From contig ADBE01000048.1 in assembly GCA_000176735.1 (NCBI GenBank), positions 1 to 50,687 of the forward strand: a DNA stretch of 50,687 bases, read 5' to 3'. The notes below the pieces were generated by a model, which was not told the DNA's origin, did not search any database, and saw nothing but the letters and a program-made list of their open reading frames with translations. Origin of the DNA: Neisseria polysaccharea ATCC 43768 (GTDB taxonomy: Bacteria > Pseudomonadota > Gammaproteobacteria > Burkholderiales > Neisseriaceae). The stretch's first letter is position 1. Each line of letters starts with the position of its first letter. The position numbers and the translations under genes were made by a program. Of the stretch, positions 37,718-46,132 are shown piece by piece.

Positions 37718-38182
37718 TTACAAGCCCAGCAGTTCGATTTCGACTTTTGAACGCCAACGGGCTTGTGCCGTAACAATACACATTCTTAATTTTCGGTCTG
37801 CCGCGCTGTATTTAATCCAGCTTTTAATAAAAGCCTTCAATACTTTGAGCGCGTTGTTAAGGCCGACTGCTTTATTAAACCCCAATCGTTTGATTTCCTT
37901 AGCGGTTTCATCTATGCCTTTGCTGATCAGGTATTCATCAAACGGCACGTTGCCGAAAAGCAGGGCCAGCTCGTCCGGAAGCTGTTCCATAACGCTGCCG
38001 GCAATGCCGTCAGCCAGTACGGCCAGCGGTTTCAAACGCTCATGGCATGCGCCGATTTCGGAGAACATCTGATCGGCCATACCGACTACTTCTTCTGTAA
38101 TTTGATCCGGCCGGGCGCGGACTGCGCCTTCAAACAGTACATTTAGGATTTTAACATAAGATTCTTGTATGGTTCTATCCAT
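37718..38182 (-). CDS. uncharacterised helical protein
   Basis: A 154-residue cytosolic protein without a recognised family. It is mostly helical (QITEEVVGMADQMFSEIGAC, LNNALKVLKAFIKSWIKY). GGAG lies upstream of the ATG. It has its own upstream terminator hairpin (38198-38220) and is followed by the small membrane protein. The gene pair looks like an accessory insertion, possibly of phage origin, but nothing in it proves this. Confidence 0.6.
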   Translation of the reverse strand: MDRTIQESYVKILNVLFEGAVRARPDQITEEVVGMADQMFSEIGACHERLKPLAVLADGIAGSVMEQLPDELALLFGNVPFDEYLISKGIDETAKEIKRLGFNKAVGLNNALKVLKAFIKSWIKYSAADRKLRMCIVTAQARWRSKVEIELLGL

Positions 38183-38197
38183 TTTAAATGCTCCAAG

Positions 38198-38220
38198 TAA
38201 AAAAACCCGCAGATGCGGGT
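38198..38220 (-). terminator. rho-independent terminator reading minus
   Basis: ACCCGCATCTGCGGGT followed by seven T on the minus strand (complement of 38198-38220) is a textbook intrinsic terminator. It lies 16 bases before the start of the next minus-strand gene, which means that something upstream of it on the minus strand is transcribed. Confidence 0.85.
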
Positions 38221-38257
38221 AGGTGGGGAGGCCGTCTGAAAACAGACAGCCTTGTTT

Positions 38258-38398
38258 TTAGCTTCGCAGAAACTTTAAGCAGCCTGCACTTAGCTCACCG
38301 TCATGGAAGCAATGCAGAACGGGCGGTAGATAATCGCGCCCCATGTGCCCTGCGATCAAAGGGCGGGTTCCACACCCGCCCTTCTTTTCAGACGGCAT
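38258..38398 (-). CDS. possible 46-codon ORF or small RNA region with DUS start
   Basis: The frame begins with a DUS (MPSEKKGGCGTRPLIAGHMG...) and ends ...ELSAGCLKFLRS, 37 bases before the intrinsic terminator. An inner hairpin (GGGCGGGT...ACCCGCCC, about 38359-38380) overlaps the early codons. There is no ribosome site. It may be a small peptide, a small RNA or a remnant. Evidence is weak and rests mainly on the terminator. Confidence 0.3.
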   Translation of the reverse strand: MPSEKKGGCGTRPLIAGHMGRDYLPPVLHCFHDGELSAGCLKFLRS

Positions 38399-38540
38399 CA
38401 AAAAGCACGCCATATCCGCCAATATGCCGACACAGACAAATCTTTCGACACCCCGACAGACAAAAACACCTTGACTAAAAATTACATGCAAATAATAATA
38501 ACAACCTCTTTATTCCTCTAACAATTTTGGAGTAGGTTTC

Positions 38541-39212
38541 ATGAAAAAAATTTCCGCCGCCATCGCTTTTGCCGCTGCTGCCGTTTCACTGACCGGCTGC
38601 GCGGTCGAATCCTCACGCAGTCTCGAGGTAGCAAAAGTCGCCTCCTACAATACGCAATATCACGGTGTTCGCACCCCGATTTCCATTGGAACATTCGACA
38701 ACCGCTCCAGCTTCCAAAAAGGCATTTTCTCCGACAGTGAAGACCGTCTGGGCAGCCAGGCAAAAACCATCCTGGTAACGCACCTGCAACAAACCAACCG
38801 CTTCAACGTACTGAACCGCACCAACCTTAGCGCATTGAAACAGGAATCCGGCATTTCTGGCAAAATGCAAAACCTGAAAGGCGCAGATTATGTCGTTACC
38901 GGCGATGTAACCGAATTCGGACGCAAAGATGTCGGCGATCATCAGCTCTTCGGCATTTTGGGTCGCGGCAAATCGCAAATCGCCTATGCAAAAGTGGCTC
39001 TGAATATCGTCAACGTCAATACTTCCGAAATCGTCTATTCCACACAGGGCGCGGGCGAATACGCACTTTCCAACCGCGAAATCATCGGTTTCGGCGGCAC
39101 TTCCGGCTACGATGCGACTTTGAACGGCAAAGTTTTGGACTTGGCAATCCGCGAAGCCGTCAACAACTTGGTTCAGGCTGTCGACAACGGCGCATGGCAA
39201 CCCAACCGTTAA
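38541..39212 (+). CDS. CsgG-family lipoprotein
   Basis: A 223-residue outer-envelope lipoprotein. Signal peptide with lipobox SLTGC, Cys at about residue 20. The domain is CsgG/HfaB-like: PISIGTFDNRSSFQKG, LGSQAKTILVTHLQQTNRFN, LNRTNLSALKQES, GADYVVTGDVTEFG and an Ile/Val-rich second half. CsgG proteins form outer membrane pores for amyloid secretion; this shorter neisserial relative lies in an operon with a DUF4810 and the GNA1162 (DUF799) lipoprotein, with gaps of only a few bases. GGAG upstream of the ATG. The joint function of the three is not established. Confidence 0.85.
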   Translation: MKKISAAIAFAAAAVSLTGCAVESSRSLEVAKVASYNTQYHGVRTPISIGTFDNRSSFQKGIFSDSEDRLGSQAKTILVTHLQQTNRFNVLNRTNLSALKQESGISGKMQNLKGADYVVTGDVTEFGRKDVGDHQLFGILGRGKSQIAYAKVALNIVNVNTSEIVYSTQGAGEYALSNREIIGFGGTSGYDATLNGKVLDLAIREAVNNLVQAVDNGAWQPNR

Positions 39213-39221
39213 GGACAAATG

Positions 39222-39590
39222 ATGAATCCGAAAACCTTGAGCCGTTTGTCGCTGTGTGCGGCGGTCTTGGCTCTGACCGCCTGCGGCGGCAGCGGGCATA
39301 AAGACCTGTATTATTACGGCGATTATCCCGATACCGTTTACGAAGGTTTGAAAAACAGCGATACCTCTTTGGGCAAACAGACCGAAAATATGCAAAAATA
39401 TTTTGTGCAGGCACGCAACAAACAAATGAACGCCGCACCGGGCGCGCATGCCCATTTGGGACTGCTGCTTTCCCATTCGGGAGACAAAGAGGGCGCGTTC
39501 CGCCAGTTTGAAGAAGAGAAAAGGCTGTTTCCCGAATCGGGCGTATTTATGGACTTCCTGATGAAAACCGGTAAAGGAGGCAAGCGATGA
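39222..39590 (+). CDS. DUF4810 lipoprotein
   Basis: A 122-residue lipoprotein. Signal sequence with lipobox LALTAC and then GGSGHKDLYYYGDYPDTVYE, the characteristic start of DUF4810. The remainder has a TPR-like helical pair (AHLGLLLSHSGDKEGAFRQF). Two Met codons are near (39219, 39222); AAGGA favours the second. Its stop overlaps the next gene's ATG (ATGA), so translation is coupled to GNA1162. Confidence 0.85.
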   Translation: MNPKTLSRLSLCAAVLALTACGGSGHKDLYYYGDYPDTVYEGLKNSDTSLGKQTENMQKYFVQARNKQMNAAPGAHAHLGLLLSHSGDKEGAFRQFEEEKRLFPESGVFMDFLMKTGKGGKR

Positions 39591-40234
39591 AACCTTTGAT
39601 TTTAGGGCTTGCCGCCGTGTTGGCGCTGTCTGCCTGCCAAGTTCAAAAAGCTCCCGACTTCGACTACACGTCATTCAAGGAAAGCAAACCGGCTTCAATT
39701 TTGGTGGTTCCGCCCCTGAACGAATCGCCCGATGTCAACGGCACTTGGGGGATGCTGGCTTCGACCGCCGAGCCGCTTTCCGAAGCCGGCTATTACGTCT
39801 TCCCCGCCGCAGTCGTGGAGGAAACCTTCAAACAAAACGGTTTGACCAATCCCGCCGATATTCACGCCGTCCGGCCGGAAAAACTGCATCAGATTTTCGG
39901 CAATGATGCGGTTTTGTACATTACAATTACCGAATACGGCACTTCATATCAAATTTTAGACAGCGTAACGACCGTATCCGCCAGAGCACGGCTGGTCGAT
40001 TCCCGCAACGGGAAAGTGTTGTGGTCGGGTTCGGCCAGTATCCGCGAAGGCAGCAACAACAGTAACAGCGGTCTGCTGGGTGCTTTGGTCGGCGCAGTGG
40101 TCAACCAGATTACCAACAGCCTGACCGACCGCGGTTATCAGGTTTCCAAAGCCGCCGCATACGACCTGCTGTCGCCCTATTCCCGCAACGGCATCCTGAA
40201 AGGTCCGAGGTTTGTCGAAGAGCAGTCCAAATAA
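39587..40234 (+). CDS. DUF799 lipoprotein, GNA1162 homologue
   Basis: A 215-residue surface-associated lipoprotein known in meningococcus as the conserved antigen GNA1162 (structure published; related to periplasmic TolB-like folds). Lipobox ALSAC with Cys at about residue 17; DUF799 blocks are ASILVVPPLNESPDVNGTWG, YYVFPAAVVEETFKQNGL, and LYITITEYGTSYQIL. AAGGAGG gives a strong ribosome site despite overlap with the DUF4810 stop. The three-gene set (CsgG-DUF4810-DUF799) suggests one envelope complex. Confidence 0.9.
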   Translation: MKPLILGLAAVLALSACQVQKAPDFDYTSFKESKPASILVVPPLNESPDVNGTWGMLASTAEPLSEAGYYVFPAAVVEETFKQNGLTNPADIHAVRPEKLHQIFGNDAVLYITITEYGTSYQILDSVTTVSARARLVDSRNGKVLWSGSASIREGSNNSNSGLLGALVGAVVNQITNSLTDRGYQVSKAAAYDLLSPYSRNGILKGPRFVEEQSK

Positions 40235-40277
40235 GCATATGCCGTCCGAACCTCTCCGAGCTTCAGACGGCATATGC
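40235..40277 (+). terminator. DUS-like terminator of the lipoprotein operon
   Basis: A one-mismatch DUS (ATGCCGTCCGAA) pairs with a perfect inverted copy, extended by GCAT/ATGC, just after the GNA1162 stop. Confidence 0.8.
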
Positions 40278-40338
40278 GAATCTTGATACTTGCAAGCCGT
40301 ACCGCCCAAAATCGGACAGCCGGTTTCAATATCCAAAC

Positions 40339-40375
40339 AAGGTTCGGGTTCTGTATTTTGCAGAATCCGAACCTT
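40339..40375 (+). terminator. second, DUS-free terminator
   Basis: AAGGTTCGGG-TTCTG pairs with CAGAA-T-CCGAACCTT around a TATTTTG loop, then TTATT follows. A long stem with one bulge; it backs up the preceding terminator before the Correia element. The gap 40235-40625 holds only these, the Correia element and a DUS variant near 40600. Confidence 0.7.
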
Positions 40376-40419
40376 TTATTCAAATTTAAACTTAATTCCG
40401 GCGTGGTTGTATGGTAAAT

Positions 40420-40526
40420 TATAGTGGATTAAATTTAAACCAGTACGGCGTTGCCTCGCCTTGCCGTACTATCTGTACTGTCTGCGGCTTCGTCGCCTTG
40501 TCCTGATTTAAATTTAATCCACTATA
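40420..40526. repeat. Correia element (CREE), short form, 107 bp
   Basis: TATAGTGGATTA (40420) to TAATCCACTATA (ending 40526). It is nearly identical to the copy at 17016-17122 and in the same orientation. It ends 99 bases before the ABC transporter start, so it may lie in that gene's promoter or leader. Confidence 0.95.
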
Positions 40527-40625
40527 ACAAGCAATATGCCCTGACCGGCAAAACTTCCCCAAACTTCATCAAAAAATCAACTACCCGTCTTTTTCAGACA
40601 GCATTGATACCGTAAGAGATTTCCC

Positions 40626-42395
40626 ATGCAGAAATGGCAAACCGAGCTTTATTCCACACCGCTTTGGCTTTTACAGACTCTCTTGATAGTTTCCGCCGCT
40701 TCGGCGGTGATTCTGTTTTTGACACGGAAAACGCGCTTCGGGCGGGAGTTTGCCTATATCCTGCACCTTTGCCTGACACCGAAAAGTACGGTCAAAGTCT
40801 TGCTGCTGATTACGGCGATGATTACGCTGCTGTTAACCGAAGTGCGGCTGAATGTGTTAAGTACCTTTATGTCCAAAGGACTTTACGACTCGATGCAGGA
40901 TTTGAACGCCTCTGCGTTTTGGATGTTTGCAGCTATGAACGCGGGCGTGGTGCTGATACGGGCGTTTAACAATGTCGTCAACGACTTCCTCGATCAAGGC
41001 TTGGCGATTAAATGGTCGGAGCGGCTCAATGAAGTGCTGACCACTCGCTGGCTTGCCGACAAAAACTACTACCGCCTGCAAATGCGCCGCCACGCACCGG
41101 ACAATATCGACCAGCGTATCCAACAGGACGCGCAGGAATTTATCGCTTCGACCATCGAATTTGTGCGCGGTATGGTCAATTCGGTCGTTACTTCTCTGGA
41201 ATTTGCCGTTGTTTTGTGGGGCTTGGCTGGCATCCTGATCGTGTTCGGCTTCGACATTCCGCACGGCATCGTTTGGTTTGTCTATATATTTGTGATTTTG
41301 GCGACCTTTATCGCCATGTGGATAGGCAACCCATTGATTCGTTACAACTATGAAAACGAAAAGCTCAACGGCGACTACCGTTATTCCCTCATCCGCGTGC
41401 GCGACCACGCCGAAAGCGTAGCGTTTTACAACGGTGAGCAACACGAACACGGCCGGCTTTCCGACCGCTTCAAAGCCATTATCCGCAACCGTTGGCGCAT
41501 TGCGCGGCAAAGCGTCTGCTTAAGCGGCTTTAACGATATGTTCACCAACGGCATCAAACTCTTCCCGATTATTTTGCAAGCTCCGCGCCTGTTTGCCGGA
41601 CAAATCAAAATCGGCGACATCCAGCAGACCGTCCAAGCCTTCGCGCGACTGCAAAACGCGCTGTCTTTCTTCCGGATGTTCTACAACAAGTTCACTGCCT
41701 ACCGCGCCCGGTTGGAACGTTTATACGGCTTTTTGCTGAGTACGGAAGAACAACACAGCGCGCAGCAACCCGAGATTAGCGAAGTTTCAGACGGCATTGC
41801 ACTGGAAAACGTCGCCCTGTTCCGCCACAACGGCGAAGTTTTATTGGACGGCATCAATATCAACCTCAAAAACGGCGATTCCCTGCTGATACGCGGTCCG
41901 AGCGGTTGCGGCAAAACCTCGCTGCTGCGCGCGCTGGCAGGGCTTTGGCCGTTCGGCAGCAGCGGAAAGGTCAGCCGTCCGCCGCACCAAGACATCCTTT
42001 TCCTGCCGCAACGCCCCTACACGGCACAGGGCAGCCTGCGCGACGCGGTTTGTTACCCCGACATTGACAAGGAGCATCCCGAGTTAGCCGAAGCCATGAA
42101 CACCTGCCGCTTGGGTTATCTGGTTGATAAATTAGATAAAACCGACGACTGGCAACACAAACTCTCCCCGGGCGAACTGCAACGCGTCGCCTTCGTCCGC
42201 GCCCTGCTTTCCAAGCCCAAAATCGTCCTGCTCGACGAAGCCACCGCCGCCTTGGACGAACCGGCCGAAGCCGCACTCTACCGCGCCTTAAAGCAAAAAC
42301 TGCCCGACAGCATCATCATCAGCATCGGACACCGAAGCACGCTCAACGCGTTCCACAATATGCACCTCGATGTCGGCAACGTTGCCTGCGGCTGA
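40626..42395 (+). CDS. SbmA/BacA-family ABC transporter with fused ATPase
   Basis: A 589-residue inner-membrane protein. About six transmembrane helices fill residues 1-330 (ABC_membrane_2/SbmA-BacA type), among them WLLQTLLIVSAASAVILFL and VLLLITAMITLLLTEVRL, with the conserved NVVNDFLDQGLAIKWSERLN. The C-terminal ATPase has Walker A GPSGCGKTSLLRAL, signature LSPGELQRVAFVRALL, Walker B IVLLDEATAALDE. It is of the YddA group in which transporter and ATPase are fused; substrates of the superfamily include peptides, bleomycin-like drugs and cobalamin. The substrate here is unknown. A DUS is translated between the two halves (VSDGIALEN). Confidence 0.9.
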   Translation: MQKWQTELYSTPLWLLQTLLIVSAASAVILFLTRKTRFGREFAYILHLCLTPKSTVKVLLLITAMITLLLTEVRLNVLSTFMSKGLYDSMQDLNASAFWMFAAMNAGVVLIRAFNNVVNDFLDQGLAIKWSERLNEVLTTRWLADKNYYRLQMRRHAPDNIDQRIQQDAQEFIASTIEFVRGMVNSVVTSLEFAVVLWGLAGILIVFGFDIPHGIVWFVYIFVILATFIAMWIGNPLIRYNYENEKLNGDYRYSLIRVRDHAESVAFYNGEQHEHGRLSDRFKAIIRNRWRIARQSVCLSGFNDMFTNGIKLFPIILQAPRLFAGQIKIGDIQQTVQAFARLQNALSFFRMFYNKFTAYRARLERLYGFLLSTEEQHSAQQPEISEVSDGIALENVALFRHNGEVLLDGININLKNGDSLLIRGPSGCGKTSLLRALAGLWPFGSSGKVSRPPHQDILFLPQRPYTAQGSLRDAVCYPDIDKEHPELAEAMNTCRLGYLVDKLDKTDDWQHKLSPGELQRVAFVRALLSKPKIVLLDEATAALDEPAEAALYRALKQKLPDSIIISIGHRSTLNAFHNMHLDVGNVACG

Positions 42396-42397
42396 AC

Positions 42398-42430
42398 GAT
42401 GCCGTCTGAAGCCGTTTTCAGACGGCATCG
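42398..42430 (+). terminator. DUS-pair terminator after the ABC transporter
   Basis: Inverted DUS pair with extra CG flanks, six-base loop, beginning three bases past the stop codon. Confidence 0.85.
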
Positions 42431-42499
42431 TTCAAATTGGAAAGGCGCGCGAAAACAACGTACAATAAACCCGTTTACCACCCCTCGGAATGCCGAACC

Positions 42500-43168
42500 G
42501 TGAACCAGCTTATTTTCGACTTTGCCGCACACGACTATCCGAGTTTCGACAAATTCCTCGGCACGGAAAACGCGGAACTGGTCTATGTCCTCCGACACAA
42601 ACACGGACAGTTTATCTATGTCTGGGGTGAAGAAGGCGCGGGCAAAAGCCATCTTTTGCAGGCGTGGGTCGCACAGGCGCTCGAAGCCGGCAAAAACGCC
42701 GCCTATATCGATGCCGCCTCCATGCCGCTGACCGATGCCGCGTTCGAGACGGAATACCTCGCCGTCGATCAAGTCGAAAAGCTGGGCAACGAAGAACAAG
42801 CCCTGCTTTTTTCCATCTTCAACCGCTTCCGCAACAGCGGCAAAGGCTTTTTGCTGCTCGGTTCGGAATACACGCCCCAGCAGCTTGTCATCCGCGAAGA
42901 TTTGCGGACGCGTATGGCATACTGCCTCGTTTACGAAGTCAAGCCCCTAACCGACCAAGAAAAAATCGACGCGCTCGCCAGTATGGCGGCGGCACGCCAA
43001 GTAACCGTCGATTCCGAAATTTTCGAATACCTGCTCAAACACTGGCGGCGCGATATGGACAGCCTGATGATGATGCTCGACACGCTGGACAACTACGCCG
43101 TCACGATGGGCAAACGCATCACCCTGCCGCTTTTGCGCCAGCTTTTGAAACAACAGGAAACCCAATGA
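42500..43168 (+). CDS. hda: DnaA regulatory inactivator Hda
   Basis: AAA+ DnaA-like protein of 222 residues that with the clamp stimulates DnaA-ATP hydrolysis and prevents over-initiation. The N-terminal clamp-binding motif QLIFDF is at residues 3-8, Walker A WGEEGAGKSHLLQA near 45, a Walker B-like YLAVDQVEKL, and box VII/sensor features later. It lacks DnaA's DNA-binding domain. GTG start at 42500 was chosen to place NQLIFDF at the N-terminus. The last four bases overlap the next gene (ATGA). Confidence 0.93.
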   Translation: MNQLIFDFAAHDYPSFDKFLGTENAELVYVLRHKHGQFIYVWGEEGAGKSHLLQAWVAQALEAGKNAAYIDAASMPLTDAAFETEYLAVDQVEKLGNEEQALLFSIFNRFRNSGKGFLLLGSEYTPQQLVIREDLRTRMAYCLVYEVKPLTDQEKIDALASMAAARQVTVDSEIFEYLLKHWRRDMDSLMMMLDTLDNYAVTMGKRITLPLLRQLLKQQETQ

Positions 43169-43833
43169 AAAACCTCGCCATCTTCGACCTCGACAACACC
43201 CTCATCAACACCGATTCCGACCACGCCTGGCCGCAATACCTCATCAAAAAAGGCTTGGTTGACGCTGCCGAAACCGAAGCGCAAAACGAAAAATTCTACC
43301 GCGACTACCAAAACGGCTGCCTCGACATCGACGCCTTCCTCAAATTCCACCTCGCCCCGCTCGCCCGTTACAGCAAAGAAGAGCTGGCGGAATTTCACCG
43401 CGAATTTATGGCGGAATACATCATCCCCCACATCTCGCCTATGCAGCGTATGCTGGTGCAGAGCCACCAAATGGCAGGCGACGAAACCCTCGTGATTTCC
43501 TCAACCAACGAGTTCATCATCTCCCCCGTCTGCCGCCTTTTCGGCATCACCAACATCATCGGCACGCAACTTGAAACCGGGTCCGACGGCCGCTACACCG
43601 GCAATTACATCGGCACGCCCAGCCTCAAAGAAGGCAAAATCACCCGCCTGAACCAATGGCTTGCCGAACGCGGCGAAACACTCGAAAGCTACGGCAAAAC
43701 CTATTTTTACAGCGACTCCAAAAACGACCTGCCGCTGCTGCGCCTCGTCGACGAACCCGTCGCCGTTAACCCCGATACCGAACTGGAAAAAGAAGCCAAA
43801 GAAAAAGGCTGGCCGGTTTTGAATTTCAAATGA
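43165..43833 (+). CDS. HAD-IB family phosphatase
   Basis: A 222-residue cytosolic HAD-superfamily hydrolase. Motif I FDLDNTLIN (nucleophile Asp at residue 8), motif II VISSTNEF, motif III lysine in SLKEGKITRL, and motif IV YFYSDSKNDLPLL, in the HAD-IB (SerB-like) subfamily. It hydrolyses a small phosphomonoester, perhaps a sugar phosphate or phosphoserine-type compound; the substrate is unknown. It overlaps hda by ATGA, so the two are coupled. Confidence 0.9.
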   Translation: MKNLAIFDLDNTLINTDSDHAWPQYLIKKGLVDAAETEAQNEKFYRDYQNGCLDIDAFLKFHLAPLARYSKEELAEFHREFMAEYIIPHISPMQRMLVQSHQMAGDETLVISSTNEFIISPVCRLFGITNIIGTQLETGSDGRYTGNYIGTPSLKEGKITRLNQWLAERGETLESYGKTYFYSDSKNDLPLLRLVDEPVAVNPDTELEKEAKEKGWPVLNFK

Positions 43834-43835
43834 CG

Positions 43836-43875
43836 CAATGCCGTCTGAAGCCCGATTCGGCGTTCAGACGGCATT
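43836..43875 (+). terminator. DUS-pair terminator after the HAD gene
   Basis: Inverted DUS pair extended by CA/TG ends, about 14-base loop, three bases past the stop. Confidence 0.85.
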
Positions 43876-43972
43876 GAGGCTGAAATCCCAAAAACTCAAA
43901 GCCACAGGAATTTATCCGGAAAAACAAAAAACACAGGAATTCATCGGGAAAAACAACAATCTTTCCACCGTC

Positions 43973-43992
43973 ATTCCCACGAAAGTGGGAAT
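43973..43992. repeat. dRS3 repeat
   Basis: ATTCCC-ACGAAAGT-GGGAAT, the 20-base dRS3 unit that flanks neisserial intergenic mosaic elements (NIMEs) and is a known target for filamentous phage insertion. Confidence 0.9.
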
Positions 43993-44192
43993 CTTGATCC
44001 GTCCGCACGGAAACTTATATTTCGTCATTTGCACCCGACATAATTCAATACTTTATTTTGCAATAAATTAACGGATGCTGACAAATTAGATTGGATTAAT
44101 TACCCTATTATCTATATTGGGTTATCGGGTTGCTAATTGAGCAGAGCGTAGCAAACCATAAAGTGAGTGTTTCCATCCACTCTGCATTTACT

Positions 44193-44636
44193 ATGAAGTG
44201 GTTATTAAATATGATAATGAGACCTATTAAATTTAGTATGGTAAATATGTTATTATTTATTGTTATATGTAGTTCATTTTTTGATCTGCTCGTTCAATTA
44301 TGTACAATTTTATTTCATAGCCAAAAAATATACTTTATTACATTATTTTTATTATTTATTTTTAATTTTGCTACAAAATCTATCTATATGGCAATTATTT
44401 ATCCTATTTTATATTTTTTTATCGTAAAAAAATATTATCCTTACTCTAGGAAAGTGATAATTCTATTATCATTAGCATTATCTATATATTTTACTTTTAT
44501 GGACTTTTACTTTTTTTCCATATATTCAGATAACCTTAGCTATGAAACGGAGCCTTTACATTTATACATCCCTATTATTATTAATTTTTTCTCACTTTTA
44601 GTTTCTAATTTTATTTTATCTTTTATCAACAAGTAA
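44193..44636 (+). CDS. very AT-rich membrane ORF of unknown function
   Basis: About 147 residues from MKWLLNMIM; the frame opens earlier at 44130 with a TTG. At least four hydrophobic helices are visible (MVNMLLFIVICSSFFDLLVQ, FITLFLLFIFNF, MAIIYPILYFFIV, VIILLSLALSIYFTFM). Codon choice is dominated by A and T (ATT, TTA, TTT), quite unlike the flanking neisserial genes, which implies foreign origin. There is no clear ribosome site and no family was recognised. It sits between dRS3 repeats, DUS-free. Confidence 0.5.
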   Translation: MKWLLNMIMRPIKFSMVNMLLFIVICSSFFDLLVQLCTILFHSQKIYFITLFLLFIFNFATKSIYMAIIYPILYFFIVKKYYPYSRKVIILLSLALSIYFTFMDFYFFSIYSDNLSYETEPLHLYIPIIINFFSLLVSNFILSFINK

Positions 44637-44727
44637 ATGTATATACAAAATACAATCCAAAAGATCCTAAGCAAACCACCAATCCCACACCACCCTTACC
44701 GGTTCAAATCCGCACAAAAACCCACAT

Positions 44728-44955
44728 CCCGTCATTCCCACGAAAGTGGGAATCTAGGACGTGAAATCTAAAGAAACCTTTTTTCCCGATAAATTTCCGT
44801 GCCGACAGGTCTGGATTCCCGCCTGCGCGGGAATGACGAAATTTCAAAGTTATGGCGTTATCGGAAAAACAGAAAATCAAAGCCGGAGAATTTATCCCAA
44901 ACAACCAGATTTCAAAAAACCAGATGCCCGGCGGGAATGACGGATCTTAGGCTTC
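44728..44955. repeat. NIME-type array with two dRS3 units
   Basis: dRS3 units at 44734-44753 (ATTCCCACGAAAGTGGGAAT) and 44815-44834 (ATTCCCGCCTGCGCGGGAAT) flank RS-type sequence, and a partial third occurs near 44930. The gap 44637-45067 contains no gene. Such arrays are thought to promote recombination of neighbouring genes. Confidence 0.8.
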
Positions 44956-45067
44956 TGTTTTTGTTTCTATTTTTTCAGGAATGACGGTTTGGAAATTGCC
45001 CGAAACCCCAAAAACAGAAACCGGACAAACGGGTTTTCCGCCAAAGTCGGCATTTTCCGACTTTACT

Positions 45068-45979
<912 letters not shown>

Positions 45980-46009
45980 TTAACAATTTCGGCTTATGTT
46001 AACGCCAAA

Positions 46010-46036
46010 CGCCGTCTGAAACAATCTTCAGACGGT
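46010..46036. promoter_or_regulatory. DUS pair in the divergent argB / M14 region
   Basis: Inverted DUS pair with one mismatch on each arm (ACGCC and GGTAT), between the argB start (45964) and the M14 start (46133), thus in the divergent promoter region rather than after a gene. Confidence 0.6.
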
Positions 46037-46132
46037 ATCCGGCACACCTTCGGGCAGGTTGAAGCCTTGCGATACGGGCGGTAAAATCGCGGTTTATCCG
46101 GTTCGAGAAACCGGCGACAGCAAGGACTCCCT

